DNA of 39,787 nucleotides. Source: Porphyromonadaceae bacterium UBA7042. GTDB taxonomy: Bacteria; Bacteroidota; Bacteroidia; Bacteroidales; Muribaculaceae. Shown in pieces: positions 8,738 through 16,890 of this stretch. Location: contig DLAR01000005.1 in assembly GCA_002494015.1 (NCBI GenBank), positions 1 to 39,787 on the forward strand, given 5' to 3'. Positions within the stretch are counted from its first letter, which is position 1, and the number at the start of each line of letters is the position of its first letter. The position numbers and the translations under genes are program-made. Under the pieces are notes generated by a model. It made no database searches. It was not told the DNA's origin and saw nothing but the letters and a program-made list of their open reading frames with translations.

Positions 8738-8770
8738 GTCGCCCCGACAGCAAATTGCTGCCGGGGCGAC
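8738..8770. terminator. Bidirectional hairpin terminator
   Basis: A 9-bp GC-rich stem (GTCGCCCCG/CGGGGCGAC), one mismatch and a further 6-bp stem (CAGCAA/TTGCTG) sit between the convergent OmpA gene and the gene at 8784-9269. An A-run on the left flank gives the minus-strand transcript a U-tract. Confidence 0.8.
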
Positions 8771-8783
8771 TGCTCTTTCAGAA

Positions 8784-9269
8784 TCAGGAGTTGATGACCA
8801 TGTCATAATAGTCCTTTACCAATTCCCTCTGCAATGTGGATGTGGAGACCTCGTTGATGTGAAGAACCTCTGACCGGTAGTCCTCGTGGATGCACATGTA
8901 GAGAAGCCGCGCCTTTTCGGCTTCGCGTGACATTTTTGAGTTTTGAGAGAACTCCCGCCACAGTCGGTCAATCTCGGTGCATGCCCGTGTGAGCAATTCT
9001 TTGTTCCGCATTGAGTATTCCATAATCGCATCAGGAATAATGGTTATTACCACCTCGCGGTAAAGATTCAGCGCGGTGCGCAGATAACGGCTGGTGCGGC
9101 ACACGTCGGCCATCGACAGCAGCCGTTTGGCCTTCTCGGTCACGCTCCGCATCCCGGCGATATCGGTCAGGCATTGATTGACCATGCGCCTCATCATGAC
9201 GGCATCAAGATTGGTGATTTTTCCCGAGGGGGTGCAGCTTAGCACCCGAGAGCAATAATGCTTTTTCAT
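8784..9269 (-). CDS. Hypothetical helical protein
   Basis: This encodes 161 residues from ATG 9269 (MKKHYCSRVLSCTPSG). There is no signal peptide, membrane segment or family I recognise. The sequence is mostly amphipathic helix, rich in Arg, Glu, Met and Leu ('TEKAKRLLSMADVCRTSRYL', 'RLWREFSQNSKMSREAEKAR'), with several cysteines not arranged as a metal site. It has a good promoter 210 bases upstream and an unusually long, structured leader, so expression may be controlled after initiation. It is convergent with OmpA, sharing a terminator. It could be a lineage-specific regulatory or structural protein; function is unknown. Confidence 0.6.
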   Translation of the reverse strand: MKKHYCSRVLSCTPSGKITNLDAVMMRRMVNQCLTDIAGMRSVTEKAKRLLSMADVCRTSRYLRTALNLYREVVITIIPDAIMEYSMRNKELLTRACTEIDRLWREFSQNSKMSREAEKARLLYMCIHEDYRSEVLHINEVSTSTLQRELVKDYYDMVINS

Positions 9270-9373
9270 AACTGCTTGAATTTAGAATGTTAAGTGATGT
9301 AAATGAACTTATTTACCGCCTTAACAAGCTGTCTTGCTGCACGTTTTGATATTGTCGCAAGCGAAGAAAAACG

Positions 9374-9430
9374 ACGCAGCAATCCCACCTGTTGCCCCCG
9401 TGGTTGCGGGTGGTGGTGAAATTGCTGCGT
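9374..9430 (-). promoter_or_regulatory. Structured leader hairpin, possible attenuator or small-RNA terminator
   Basis: Perfect 10-base arms (ACGCAGCAAT at 9374-9383 and ATTGCTGCGT at 9421-9430) enclose a 37-base GC-rich interior that can pair further (CCACC with GGTGG). Read on the minus strand, the hairpin is followed at once by CGTTTTTCTTC, a U-tract. It lies between a good minus-strand promoter (9477-9507) and the ATG at 9269. The flanking spacer 9270-9736 has no other gene; a weaker hairpin sits at 9299-9316 and another at 9671-9685. Confidence 0.5.
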
Positions 9431-9476
9431 TGATGTCGCTGTTATTTTAAGTCAGTTATGTCAAGTTTTCATGCTG

Positions 9477-9507
9477 CAAAGATAATGAGCATTCTCTGAA
9501 TATGCAA
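9477..9507 (-). promoter_or_regulatory. Promoter for the 8784-9269 transcript
   Basis: A minus-strand TTTG ending at 9505, a 20-base spacer and TATCTTTG (9484-9477) form a textbook Bacteroidota promoter. Transcription would start near 9470, giving a ~200-base leader. Confidence 0.65.
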
Positions 9508-9736
9508 ATATAGCGATTAAATATTTGATTGAATCATTGAAAATATATGTGAAAATATATGTATTGTCCCCATCTGTTGTCAAGCTTGTCTGTTGCTTGT
9601 AACATTTTTTCTGAACAATAATCGCATCAGGGATGTTTTTAAGGAAAAGACGTAGTGGGCATCGTCACTCCCTCACGGAATGAGGATCCTTTGAGATAAT
9701 AGATTGATTAATAACGATAAATATTAAATTGTGAAT

Positions 9737-9898
9737 ATGGACAAATATGTATGTGACGTATGTGGCTGGGTATATGACCCGGCGGTAGGAGACCCTGAAA
9801 ACGGTATCGAACCCGGAACTTCGTTTGCCGACCTTCCCGACGATTTCGTGTGTCCGCTATGCGGAGTTGGGAAAGACGAGTTTTCCAAAGTAGATTGA
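9737..9898 (+). CDS. Rubredoxin
   Basis: This encodes 53 residues (MDKYVCDVCGWVYDPAVGDP...), the normal length for a rubredoxin and below the 60-residue size of ordinary ORF calls. Both knuckles are present: CDVCGWVYDP near residues 6-15 and CPLCGVGKDEF near 39-49. The four cysteines would hold a single iron. The family carries electrons in the cytoplasm, often for oxygen or peroxide detoxification in anaerobes; the partner is not in this window. No clear -7 box was found in the AT-rich region upstream. The stop is followed by a strong bidirectional terminator shared with the SusD gene. Confidence 0.95.
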   Translation: MDKYVCDVCGWVYDPAVGDPENGIEPGTSFADLPDDFVCPLCGVGKDEFSKVD

Positions 9899-9906
9899 AG
9901 TCAATT

Positions 9907-9957
9907 AAAAAAACGATGAGGATGCCGGAAAAGACCCGGCATCCTCATCGTTTTTTT
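9907..9957. terminator. Bidirectional intrinsic terminator
   Basis: A 22-bp perfect stem (9907-9928 with 9936-9957) with a 7-base loop is flanked by an A-run on one side and a T-run on the other, so it works in both directions. It overlaps the stop codon of the convergent SusD gene. Confidence 0.92.
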
Positions 9958-11674
9958 ACCATCCTGTATTCTGTGTCAGGTTGGGATTGCGGTCCAGTTC
10001 CACAAGCGGGATGGGCCATAACTCGTGTCGTGATTGGTAACTGCGGGTGTACATCAGGTCCCCGAAAATATCTGTCGCGTCTTTGACCGACTCTTGCAGG
10101 AGTCCCCAGCGGCGCAAATCCCAGTAACGCTGGCCTTCGCCTGCCAGTTCCCGCGCCCGCTCGTCGCGTATGCGGGCGGCCACACCCTCTTTTCCCCCGG
10201 CTGAGTCAATGTCGGGCATGTTGACGCGGGAGCGGATTTTGTTGACTTCGGCCACAGCCTTGTCAAGTTGGCCGGTTTCATTATATGCCTCGGCAAGCAT
10301 CAGAATCACGTCGCCGAGACGTATAATCGGAAATTCGTAGGGCGTGCGGTTGTATTCGCCCCAGTATCCGTCGAGATTGCCGGTGGGAATCCACTTGCGC
10401 CAGAAGTAGGAATTCCATCCTTCCGAATTGCGGATGAAGGCCATTGCCTCCATTGGCGCACCCCCTTTTGATGCATCGGCGAGAACAAACTGTTTATCCA
10501 TCGGGGATGACCCGGCATCAGTACCGAGATAATGGGAGTAGGGGGTGATGACATTGAGATTGAGGCGGGGGTCGCGGTTTCGGTATGCGTCCATGACAAG
10601 GGTCGTGTCGCAGTCAAGAAGGTCAGTGATCCGTGTGCTTCCATGATCGATGGCGACACTCATATAGCGGCGGCGCACATCAGCTCCTCCTTCGTTGAAC
10701 CCCGGGAACAAGGTGTCCCAGTCAAAGGGTGTCCCGTCAAGGTTTTCATACATGTCGACAAGCCGTGTCGAGGGAACAATGCGGTTTCCCGCTATGAGGC
10801 GCATGGTTGACTTGTTTCCAAAATAGGATACGATGTCGAGGGCGTATCCCGCAGTGTTGCCGTCAATCGACTGGATTGAAAATATCATTTCGGGACTGTG
10901 TTTCCCGTTATACAGCCTGAACAGTTCGTTATAGTCGGGGTGCAGGGCATATCCGTAGTCGGCATTCCTGTTACAGATGATTTCCTCAAAGTCAGCAATC
11001 GCTTTGTCCCATTGCTTGTCAAACAGGTAGACTTTCCCTCGAAGTGTATATGCGGCTCCCCGCGTGGCACGGCCGAGGTCGGCATCGTCCCATTTCACAG
11101 GCAGTTTCTCGATTGCCTCGGTCAGGTCGTCAATGACATGGCGGCGGATTTCATCGGCCGGAGTGCGCGGCGCGTCGAGAGTGGCAAATTCTTCGTTGAT
11201 GTCGCATGTCTCGTCATAATAAGGTACCGCGCCCCAGCAGTTGAGCATGCGGAAATAGGCCATGGCTCTGAGAAATTTCGCTTCTCCCGTGACGCGGTCA
11301 ATGGTTTCTTGTGAAATAGGCATCCCGGCCACGTTTCTGATGACCGTGTTGGAGCGGTGGACCAGTTCGTAAAGATACTGCCAGTGGTTTTGCACGCCGC
11401 TGCTGTTGGATGCCCAAGTGTTGCCCCGCGAGATGTCTGACCACGGGGAGGTGCCGTCGGCAATGTCGCTGCACATGTCAAATGTGAATTCCATGCCGAA
11501 ACACCAAGGGGCTTTCATGGCGGCATAGAGGCCGATGGCTGCTTGGCGCGCATGATTTTCCGTTTGCCAGAATGTTGTGCCTGACATCTGGTCGGCAGGG
11601 GTATAATCGAGGCTTTCGCAACTGCCCAACATGAGCATGGCGGCTGCAGGTATAAAGAGGTGTCGTAATTTCAT
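9956..11674 (-). CDS. SusD/RagB-family nutrient-binding lipoprotein
   Basis: This encodes 572 residues with a lipoprotein signal (MKLRHLFIPAAAMLMLGSC, lipidated Cys at 19). It has the SusD/RagB hallmarks: an N-terminal 'FW.T...A.QAAIGLYAAM' segment, TPR-like helices ('GEAKFLRAMAYFRMLNCWGA'), and a C-terminal 'IRDERARELAGEGQRYWDL' followed by RRWG. SusD proteins sit on the cell surface as a lid over the SusC channel and bind oligomers. Its start overlaps the SusC stop by one base (TGATG), so the two are translationally coupled. No SusE/F-like gene or CAZyme follows; the next gene is a convergent rubredoxin. The substrate therefore cannot be inferred. Confidence 0.95.
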   Translation of the reverse strand: MKLRHLFIPAAAMLMLGSCESLDYTPADQMSGTTFWQTENHARQAAIGLYAAMKAPWCFGMEFTFDMCSDIADGTSPWSDISRGNTWASNSSGVQNHWQYLYELVHRSNTVIRNVAGMPISQETIDRVTGEAKFLRAMAYFRMLNCWGAVPYYDETCDINEEFATLDAPRTPADEIRRHVIDDLTEAIEKLPVKWDDADLGRATRGAAYTLRGKVYLFDKQWDKAIADFEEIICNRNADYGYALHPDYNELFRLYNGKHSPEMIFSIQSIDGNTAGYALDIVSYFGNKSTMRLIAGNRIVPSTRLVDMYENLDGTPFDWDTLFPGFNEGGADVRRRYMSVAIDHGSTRITDLLDCDTTLVMDAYRNRDPRLNLNVITPYSHYLGTDAGSSPMDKQFVLADASKGGAPMEAMAFIRNSEGWNSYFWRKWIPTGNLDGYWGEYNRTPYEFPIIRLGDVILMLAEAYNETGQLDKAVAEVNKIRSRVNMPDIDSAGGKEGVAARIRDERARELAGEGQRYWDLRRWGLLQESVKDATDIFGDLMYTRSYQSRHELWPIPLVELDRNPNLTQNTGW

Positions 11675-14600
11675 CAGAATGTAATGTTTAGACCTATTGA
11701 ATATTGACGTATTGCGGGATAGCCGACGTTGGCGGCGATTTCGGGGTCAAATCCCGGAAAATCGGTAATTGTGAATGCGTTGTCGATGGAGGTGTACAGT
11801 TTCAGATTTTCCACATAGAATTTTCGCGTGATTTTTGCCGGGAATGTATAGCCGAGTTGTATGTTCTTGCAGCGGAAATAGGCTGCGTTGTGAACAAAGG
11901 CATCGCTTGCGATATTGTTTTTCCCGTTGGAGTTGTTGCGCAGGATCGGATATTTCGAGTTGTAGGGATTTTCCGGAGTCCAAGCGTTGTCGGTGATGTC
12001 TTTGTTGAGCGATTGTCCCATGACGGTGACGAAACGGAATGCCTGATTGTTGTAATAGACAGGATTGTTGCCTGTGCCTTGGAACAGCATACTGAAATCA
12101 AGTCCGTTCCAGTTTAGCGCGATACTTCCGCCATAGCTCAGGCGCGGTTGCGTGCCGTGGCCTATCTCGACTCGGTCATTGGCGTCAAGTTTCCCGTCGC
12201 CGTTGGTGTCGGCATATAAGAAATCGCCGAGTTCGGGACGCTGGTATGTGGCAAAATAGTCGGGATTCTGGTCTACGAGTGACTTGACATATTCCATGTC
12301 GGCTTCGTCACGCACGATACGGTCAACAGCCATGACATACAGCTGGTTGATGGGTTTGCCTTCCTGTGTCTTGTACACACCGCTGATGGATGGCACGTCG
12401 CCTTGAAATTTTGTCACCTTGTTATTGACGTACCCCATGTTGAACCCGACGCTGTAAGATACTTTTCCGATGCGGTCGTTCCAGTGCAGGTCAAGTTCAA
12501 AGCCCCGGTTGTTGACCTCTCCGGCATTTTGGTTGGGCACAGTGCTTGTGCCGTGTTCAAGCGGGGCGGGGAGGGAGATGAGTATGCCCTTGGTGTTTTT
12601 GTCGTAGATGTCAATCGAGCCGCTTAGCCTGCTATTGAGGAATGAGAAATCGATACCGGCGTTAGCCATGTAGGTCTTCTCCCACGAAAGGCGGGGATTT
12701 GACAGTATCGTCTGGGCAAATCCTCCGGCTATGTTGCCGTTGAGGATATAGTTGGCTGTCGCGAAGAGCGACTGGTACATGTAATAACTTGTTGTCGAAT
12801 TGTTGCCCAGCGAGCCGTAGGACGCGCGGATTTTAAGATTGTCGAGCCACCGGGAGGACCATTTCATGAACGGTTCTTCAGAGATGCGCCATCCTGCCGA
12901 GACTGAGGGGAAATATCCCCACCGGTGGCCCGGGGCGAATTTTGACGACCCGTCGGCTCTCATGTTTACTTCAAGCAAATACTTGTCGTCCCAGTTTAGG
13001 TTCAGTCGTCCGAAATATGAGCGCATCGCCCACTCGGTATAGTTGCCTCCGATTGCCCCGTTGGTCGCGGCGGCGTCGATTGATGTCAGCGAGTCGTCGA
13101 TGAGGTCGTAACGTAAAAAGCGTTCGTTTTCATCCTTGTCATATTCCTGACTCATCCCGACGAGCAGCGAGGCTTCAAGTCGTGAAACCTTGAAGTCATA
13201 ATCGGCTGTCAGCTCTGACGCGCGATAGGTATTGGCATAGTTGTAGCGGCGTATGTAGGTTCTGACTACTCCCTCGCGAATCAGTACGGGGCCGTCGGCG
13301 GTAAAGCGGTATAGGTCGCGGTCGGTCAGATGCTGCTCCACCCGGCGGTCCCAATAGTTGTAAGAAAAAGACCCGCGCAGCGTCAGTCCCTTTATCGGTT
13401 TCACGGCCGCGTGGATTTTTGTAACCAGTCGGCGGGTGCGTGTGGGAAAGTCGGTTTTATAGAACCATTGGCGGCGATAAGGATTGAAATTGCTTACATT
13501 TTCATCTTCGGGATTCTGAATGCCGCCGTAAAGTCCGGTCGCCGGGTCATAGAGGGTCATGCCGGGCACGGTGTTGAATGCCCCCGACCCGAAAATGACA
13601 TCCCCGCCGGCGGCGGCGTTTTCTGATGACGGATTGTTGTAGTCGATGTAACCGAAGATGTTAGTCCCGATGCTGAGCCAAGGTTTTACATTTACGTCAA
13701 GGTTGGTGCGCAGTTGGTAGCGTTCATAATCGGTATAGTATATGATTCCCGGGTTGTTGACATATCCGAGCGAGATGTTGTAGCGCACACGCCGACCTCC
13801 TCCGGTTACTGAAAGATTGTGGTTCTGGACTACCGACGGGTTGCGGTAGATGTGGTCTTGCCAGTCGGTGTTGGGGTATATCGTGGGATTTTTGCCTGCA
13901 TCGTTGCGCCACTCGTCAATTTTGCCCTGAGAGAAACGTGCGGCCTGCCCGTTGGCAATCAGTCCGGCGTTCTGTATCTCCATGAAATCGGCATAGTCGG
14001 TAACGAGATTCATTCTCTTTGCAACGGTTTCAAATGACACGTTGCCGCTGTAGGTCAGCCGTGGCGCGGATTGGAGTCCGTGGCGTGTGGTGATGAGGAT
14101 AACGCCGTTGGCGGCCCGGGAGCCGTAGATGGCCGACGATGCGGCATCCTTTAGAATGGAGATGTTCTCAATGTCTTGCGGGTTGATGTCGCTGATGGCT
14201 ATTCCTGTCATGCCGTCTACAACGACAAGCGGAGCCGAGTTGTTGAGCGTGCCCTGTCCGCGCACAAGGATGCTCTGGGACTCATAACCGGGGGTATTGC
14301 CTCCGCTGTTGGTTACCGACAGGCCGGGGGCGAGACCGGCCAAGGCGTTGGTAGCATTGGTCAGAGGGCGGTCGGACAGTGTCGCTGCACCGATTGAGGA
14401 TACGGCTCCTGTCAGGTCGACTTTGCGTTGTGTGGCGTAACCCACCACGACCACCTCGTCAAGTTGCGCACCTACCGCTTTAAGCGTTATATGGTACTCT
14501 TTGCGTCCCGGAATCAGCTTGAATTCCTGTGGGATATAGCTGATATAAGAAACGGTGATAATTGCGTTTTCAGGGACATCGTGAAGGGCGAATTTCCCGT

Positions 14601-14778
14601 CGATGTCGGTCACGGTTGCAAGGCCTTCCGCGTCATTGACGCTTACCGATGCTCCAATCAGCGCGTCACCGTTCTCGTCGGTTATGATGCCTGAAATATC
14701 CATCGGGCCGCTTGCCTGAGGATAGACGTGTGTCGTAAATGTGAGGAGCAGAATAAGCAGTAAGAGATGTTTCGTCAT
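11674..14778 (-). CDS. SusC/RagA-family TonB-dependent outer membrane transporter
   Basis: This encodes 1034 residues with a signal peptide (MTKHLLLLILLLTFTTHVYP). Residues ~27-105 form a carboxypeptidase-like N-terminal extension ('ISGIITDENGDALIGASVSV'). A TonB-box-like 'DEVVVVGYATQRK' comes next, then the plug (~115-225) with the SusC-specific 'LKDAASSAIYGSRAANGVIL' and a ~800-residue beta-barrel ending in a terminal Phe. It imports an oligomer across the outer membrane with SusD, powered by TonB. There is no extra N-terminal signalling domain for an anti-sigma partner. It is the first gene of the pair, with its own promoter and two dyads just upstream. Confidence 0.96.
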   Translation of the reverse strand: MTKHLLLLILLLTFTTHVYPQASGPMDISGIITDENGDALIGASVSVNDAEGLATVTDIDGKFALHDVPENAIITVSYISYIPQEFKLIPGRKEYHITLKAVGAQLDEVVVVGYATQRKVDLTGAVSSIGAATLSDRPLTNATNALAGLAPGLSVTNSGGNTPGYESQSILVRGQGTLNNSAPLVVVDGMTGIAISDINPQDIENISILKDAASSAIYGSRAANGVILITTRHGLQSAPRLTYSGNVSFETVAKRMNLVTDYADFMEIQNAGLIANGQAARFSQGKIDEWRNDAGKNPTIYPNTDWQDHIYRNPSVVQNHNLSVTGGGRRVRYNISLGYVNNPGIIYYTDYERYQLRTNLDVNVKPWLSIGTNIFGYIDYNNPSSENAAAGGDVIFGSGAFNTVPGMTLYDPATGLYGGIQNPEDENVSNFNPYRRQWFYKTDFPTRTRRLVTKIHAAVKPIKGLTLRGSFSYNYWDRRVEQHLTDRDLYRFTADGPVLIREGVVRTYIRRYNYANTYRASELTADYDFKVSRLEASLLVGMSQEYDKDENERFLRYDLIDDSLTSIDAAATNGAIGGNYTEWAMRSYFGRLNLNWDDKYLLEVNMRADGSSKFAPGHRWGYFPSVSAGWRISEEPFMKWSSRWLDNLKIRASYGSLGNNSTTSYYMYQSLFATANYILNGNIAGGFAQTILSNPRLSWEKTYMANAGIDFSFLNSRLSGSIDIYDKNTKGILISLPAPLEHGTSTVPNQNAGEVNNRGFELDLHWNDRIGKVSYSVGFNMGYVNNKVTKFQGDVPSISGVYKTQEGKPINQLYVMAVDRIVRDEADMEYVKSLVDQNPDYFATYQRPELGDFLYADTNGDGKLDANDRVEIGHGTQPRLSYGGSIALNWNGLDFSMLFQGTGNNPVYYNNQAFRFVTVMGQSLNKDITDNAWTPENPYNSKYPILRNNSNGKNNIASDAFVHNAAYFRCKNIQLGYTFPAKITRKFYVENLKLYTSIDNAFTITDFPGFDPEIAANVGYPAIRQYSIGLNITF

Positions 14779-14800
14779 GCGGTAAAATGTTTGTTACCGC
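14779..14800 (-). promoter_or_regulatory. Inverted repeat against the SusC start codon
   Basis: GCGGTAA-N8-TTACCGC (7-bp arms, 8-base gap) ends directly against the ATG and begins at the last base of the -7 box. It can act as a DNA operator over the start site or, if transcribed whole, as a hairpin hiding the ribosome-binding region. Confidence 0.5.
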
Positions 14801-14829
14801 AAAAATAACCCTTGAAGGCGACACTTCAA
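14800..14829 (-). promoter_or_regulatory. SusC promoter with overlapping dyad
   Basis: A minus-strand TTG (14829-14827), a 19-base spacer and TATTTTTG (14807-14800) fit the consensus. A second imperfect dyad (CCTTTGAAG / CTTCAAGG, 14832-14810) covers the -33 box and spacer. Since it is followed by a T-rich stretch, this dyad could instead be the terminator of the upstream Cbp1-like gene. Confidence 0.55.
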
Positions 14830-14869
14830 AGGATGCGCAAATAGACGGCGTAAATTTGCCAATGAACAG

Positions 14870-15736
14870 CTATTGGCGCTCGATTACAAGGTAGTTTGAC
14901 AGGTTCCAGAATTGCTCCGGATTCGTAATCTCAATAGCTTTGCTGCCATTGACGTTGATTATTCTGTAGGACTGTTCAGGATGTGTGGTGTGTATTTTTA
15001 GTCCCGGTGTTGTCGTGAAAATGGTGTCAAGGTCGCGCTTGTCGCCGATAGTGAAGAATCCGTGGTCAAAATTGCCTTTCAAAATCTTGGTTTTTCGCAA
15101 GAATCCGCTTTCGATTATTTTGTGTCGTTTCAATTCGCTCTTGGATGCAATCACATAGTAACAGGTGTTGAGCTCGTTTTCAAGATTCGCGGACTGGGTG
15201 ACGGCGTCGACGAGTTCGTGATTGACAGTCTCGACAGTGATATTCAGGGAGTCTATGGTCGAGGTCAGGGATTCTATTTCTTGATTTGCGGATGACAGCT
15301 TTTTCTGAAGTGACTCTATTTCCGCTGACTGAGTGTCAATCTGGGAACGCAGAACTGCGATAGTGCCGCTGAGCTCGTCGGTAAACAATGTCGATTCCTG
15401 TAGTTTTGCCTCCAGCGAGGCAAGGTCTTCGCGGCGTTGTTTCAATGTTGCCTTTATCGATTTGATGTCGGTAAGAATCCGGGCGTTGCTGCGGGCGTTT
15501 TCCTTAGGTTGTGTTTCGCTTACAGTCAGAATGTGTTCCAAATGCCTTATCTGTTCCATGCTCGTTGAGATTTCCTTGACGAGGGCCAGTAGTTGGTCTC
15601 GTTCTTCAAGCGCCGTGACCAGCTCCTGTCTCGAAGCATCAAGAAGGGCCTGCTGTCCGGCATCAGGAGTTTTGGCCTCGTTGCATGAGGTTATAACGAA
15701 GATGGATAGCGACAAATATATGACGTGAGATTTCAT
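14870..15736 (-). CDS. Coiled-coil lipoprotein, Cbp1-like
   Basis: This encodes 288 residues. The first 18 are a lipoprotein signal (MKSHVIYLSLSIFVITSC, Cys 18). Residues ~30-190 are a nearly continuous heptad coiled coil rich in Glu, Leu and Gln. The C-terminal ~95 residues ('LNTCYYVIASKSELKRHKII', 'GFLRKTKILKGNFD', 'ITNPEQFWNLSNYLVIE') resemble the conserved end of Bacteroidota proteins named Cbp1, a collagen-binding adhesin. The resemblance is from memory and the collagen activity is not shown here. It is divergent from the LytS/LytR pair (128-base gap) and precedes the SusC gene by 91 bases on the same strand. Confidence 0.7.
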   Translation of the reverse strand: MKSHVIYLSLSIFVITSCNEAKTPDAGQQALLDASRQELVTALEERDQLLALVKEISTSMEQIRHLEHILTVSETQPKENARSNARILTDIKSIKATLKQRREDLASLEAKLQESTLFTDELSGTIAVLRSQIDTQSAEIESLQKKLSSANQEIESLTSTIDSLNITVETVNHELVDAVTQSANLENELNTCYYVIASKSELKRHKIIESGFLRKTKILKGNFDHGFFTIGDKRDLDTIFTTTPGLKIHTTHPEQSYRIINVNGSKAIEITNPEQFWNLSNYLVIERQ

Positions 15737-15757
15737 GCTTGCTATGAATTTAGGTTA

Positions 15758-15765
15758 CAAATATA
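15758..15765 (-). promoter_or_regulatory. -7 box (TATATTTG) of the Cbp1-like gene
   Basis: TATATTTG matches TAnnTTTG, 21 bases before the ATG at 15736. No TTG stands at the -33 position, which may mean activator dependence. Confidence 0.45.
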
Positions 15766-15829
15766 GCATTTTTTATCGTAATTGGGTGCTGATTGTAACT
15801 GAAATGCTCAAAAGTGTGGGGCGATGAGG

Positions 15830-15860
15830 TTGCCGGAGCGGAATAATAGTGCTAATTTTG
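15830..15860 (+). promoter_or_regulatory. Promoter of the LytS/LytR operon, abutting the start codon
   Basis: TTG (15830-15832), a 20-base spacer and TAATTTTG (15853-15860) are followed after only 4 bases by the ATG at 15865. The start site would fall at or next to the ATG, predicting a leaderless or nearly leaderless message. Confidence 0.6.
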
Positions 15861-15864
15861 TGTC

Positions 15865-16890
15865 ATGAAAACGTTTGAAAACAAGACAACGCTGATATTT
15901 GACCTGTTTTTCTGTGTCGTGGTCATGCCGGTTCTCGTATTGCTCGGCCCGGCTTACTACTGGATGACATGGCTGCCGTGGTTCTTTGTCGTGGTGTGTC
16001 TGTATATGTACTCATGTTATTTTGTCATGCGCCGTGTCAATATCCCGCAATGTGTCCTGCGGCATGAATACAGGCGCATAGCCGTTGTTTTCGCTGCTCT
16101 GATCTTGGGAAATTATCTGATAACCTTATATCCTCGCCCCGATGAGGATTTTGTCACCCCCTCTCTGAGCGAATATCAGACCCGTATCCGAGACTACGGA
16201 ATATCCTTGTCGTTGTGGCTGATGTTTTCGCTCGTCATGGGGTATTCGATTACTGTGTCTTTTGTGAAGGAATTGTTTGCCCAGATTCTGGTCAAACGCA
16301 AAATCGAGATGCAGCGCGACAAAGCCGAGCTGGCTATGTTCAAGGCTCAGATAAGTCCGCATTTTATGTTCAACACGCTCAACTCGATCTACAGTCTTGT
16401 CATCGGGAATTCGCCTAAAGCCGAGGATGCGTTCATAAAGTTTACCGAATTGTTGAAATATACTTATGTGACTATTGAAAACGAGCTTGTCCCGTTGAAG
16501 GACGAGATTGCCTATATCGACAATTACATCGAATTGCAGTCACTGAGGTTAAACAGCCATACGACGGTAGAATGGACTCACGACGCTGATGACGAGTCGG
16601 TCATGATTCCTCCCATGCTGATGCTGACATTTGTTGAAAACGCTTTCAAGTATGGGGCTTCGGCCACGACTGATTGCTTGATAAAGATAAGGCTGGCTGT
16701 CAGGGATGGCGAGTTGCTGTTCACGACAAGTAACAACATCATGAAACACAGCGACGAGTTTAAAAGCGAAGTCCCGGTGGGTATTGAAAATTGTCGCGCG
16801 CGGTTAAGCGGGATTTTTCCCGGAAAACATCAGCTTGAAACCTTGGAAGAAGACAATGTGTTTAGTGTGTCGCTAAAGATAAAAATGTAA
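15865..16890 (+). CDS. LytS-type sensor histidine kinase
   Basis: This encodes 341 residues. Four hydrophobic segments (about 10-30, 33-55, 71-89 and 113-135) form a membrane sensor with no large periplasmic domain. The His_kinase domain follows, with H166 in AQISPHFMFNTLNS, the N-box 'TFVENAFKYG' (~256-264), and 'GIENCRARL' near the end. Kinases of this class phosphorylate a LytTR response regulator, here the next gene, whose ATG overlaps this TAA by one base. The signal is unknown. The gene is divergent from the Cbp1-like lipoprotein, a plausible target. ATG 15865 is used because the next Met is inside the first membrane helix. Confidence 0.93.
   Translation: MKTFENKTTLIFDLFFCVVVMPVLVLLGPAYYWMTWLPWFFVVVCLYMYSCYFVMRRVNIPQCVLRHEYRRIAVVFAALILGNYLITLYPRPDEDFVTPSLSEYQTRIRDYGISLSLWLMFSLVMGYSITVSFVKELFAQILVKRKIEMQRDKAELAMFKAQISPHFMFNTLNSIYSLVIGNSPKAEDAFIKFTELLKYTYVTIENELVPLKDEIAYIDNYIELQSLRLNSHTTVEWTHDADDESVMIPPMLMLTFVENAFKYGASATTDCLIKIRLAVRDGELLFTTSNNIMKHSDEFKSEVPVGIENCRARLSGIFPGKHQLETLEEDNVFSVSLKIKM

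Noticed and set aside
9540..9736. Possible riboswitch upstream of the rubredoxin gene
   Set aside because: Only one short hairpin (9671-9685) is visible and no known riboswitch core could be recognised, so it is mentioned only as part of the spacer.
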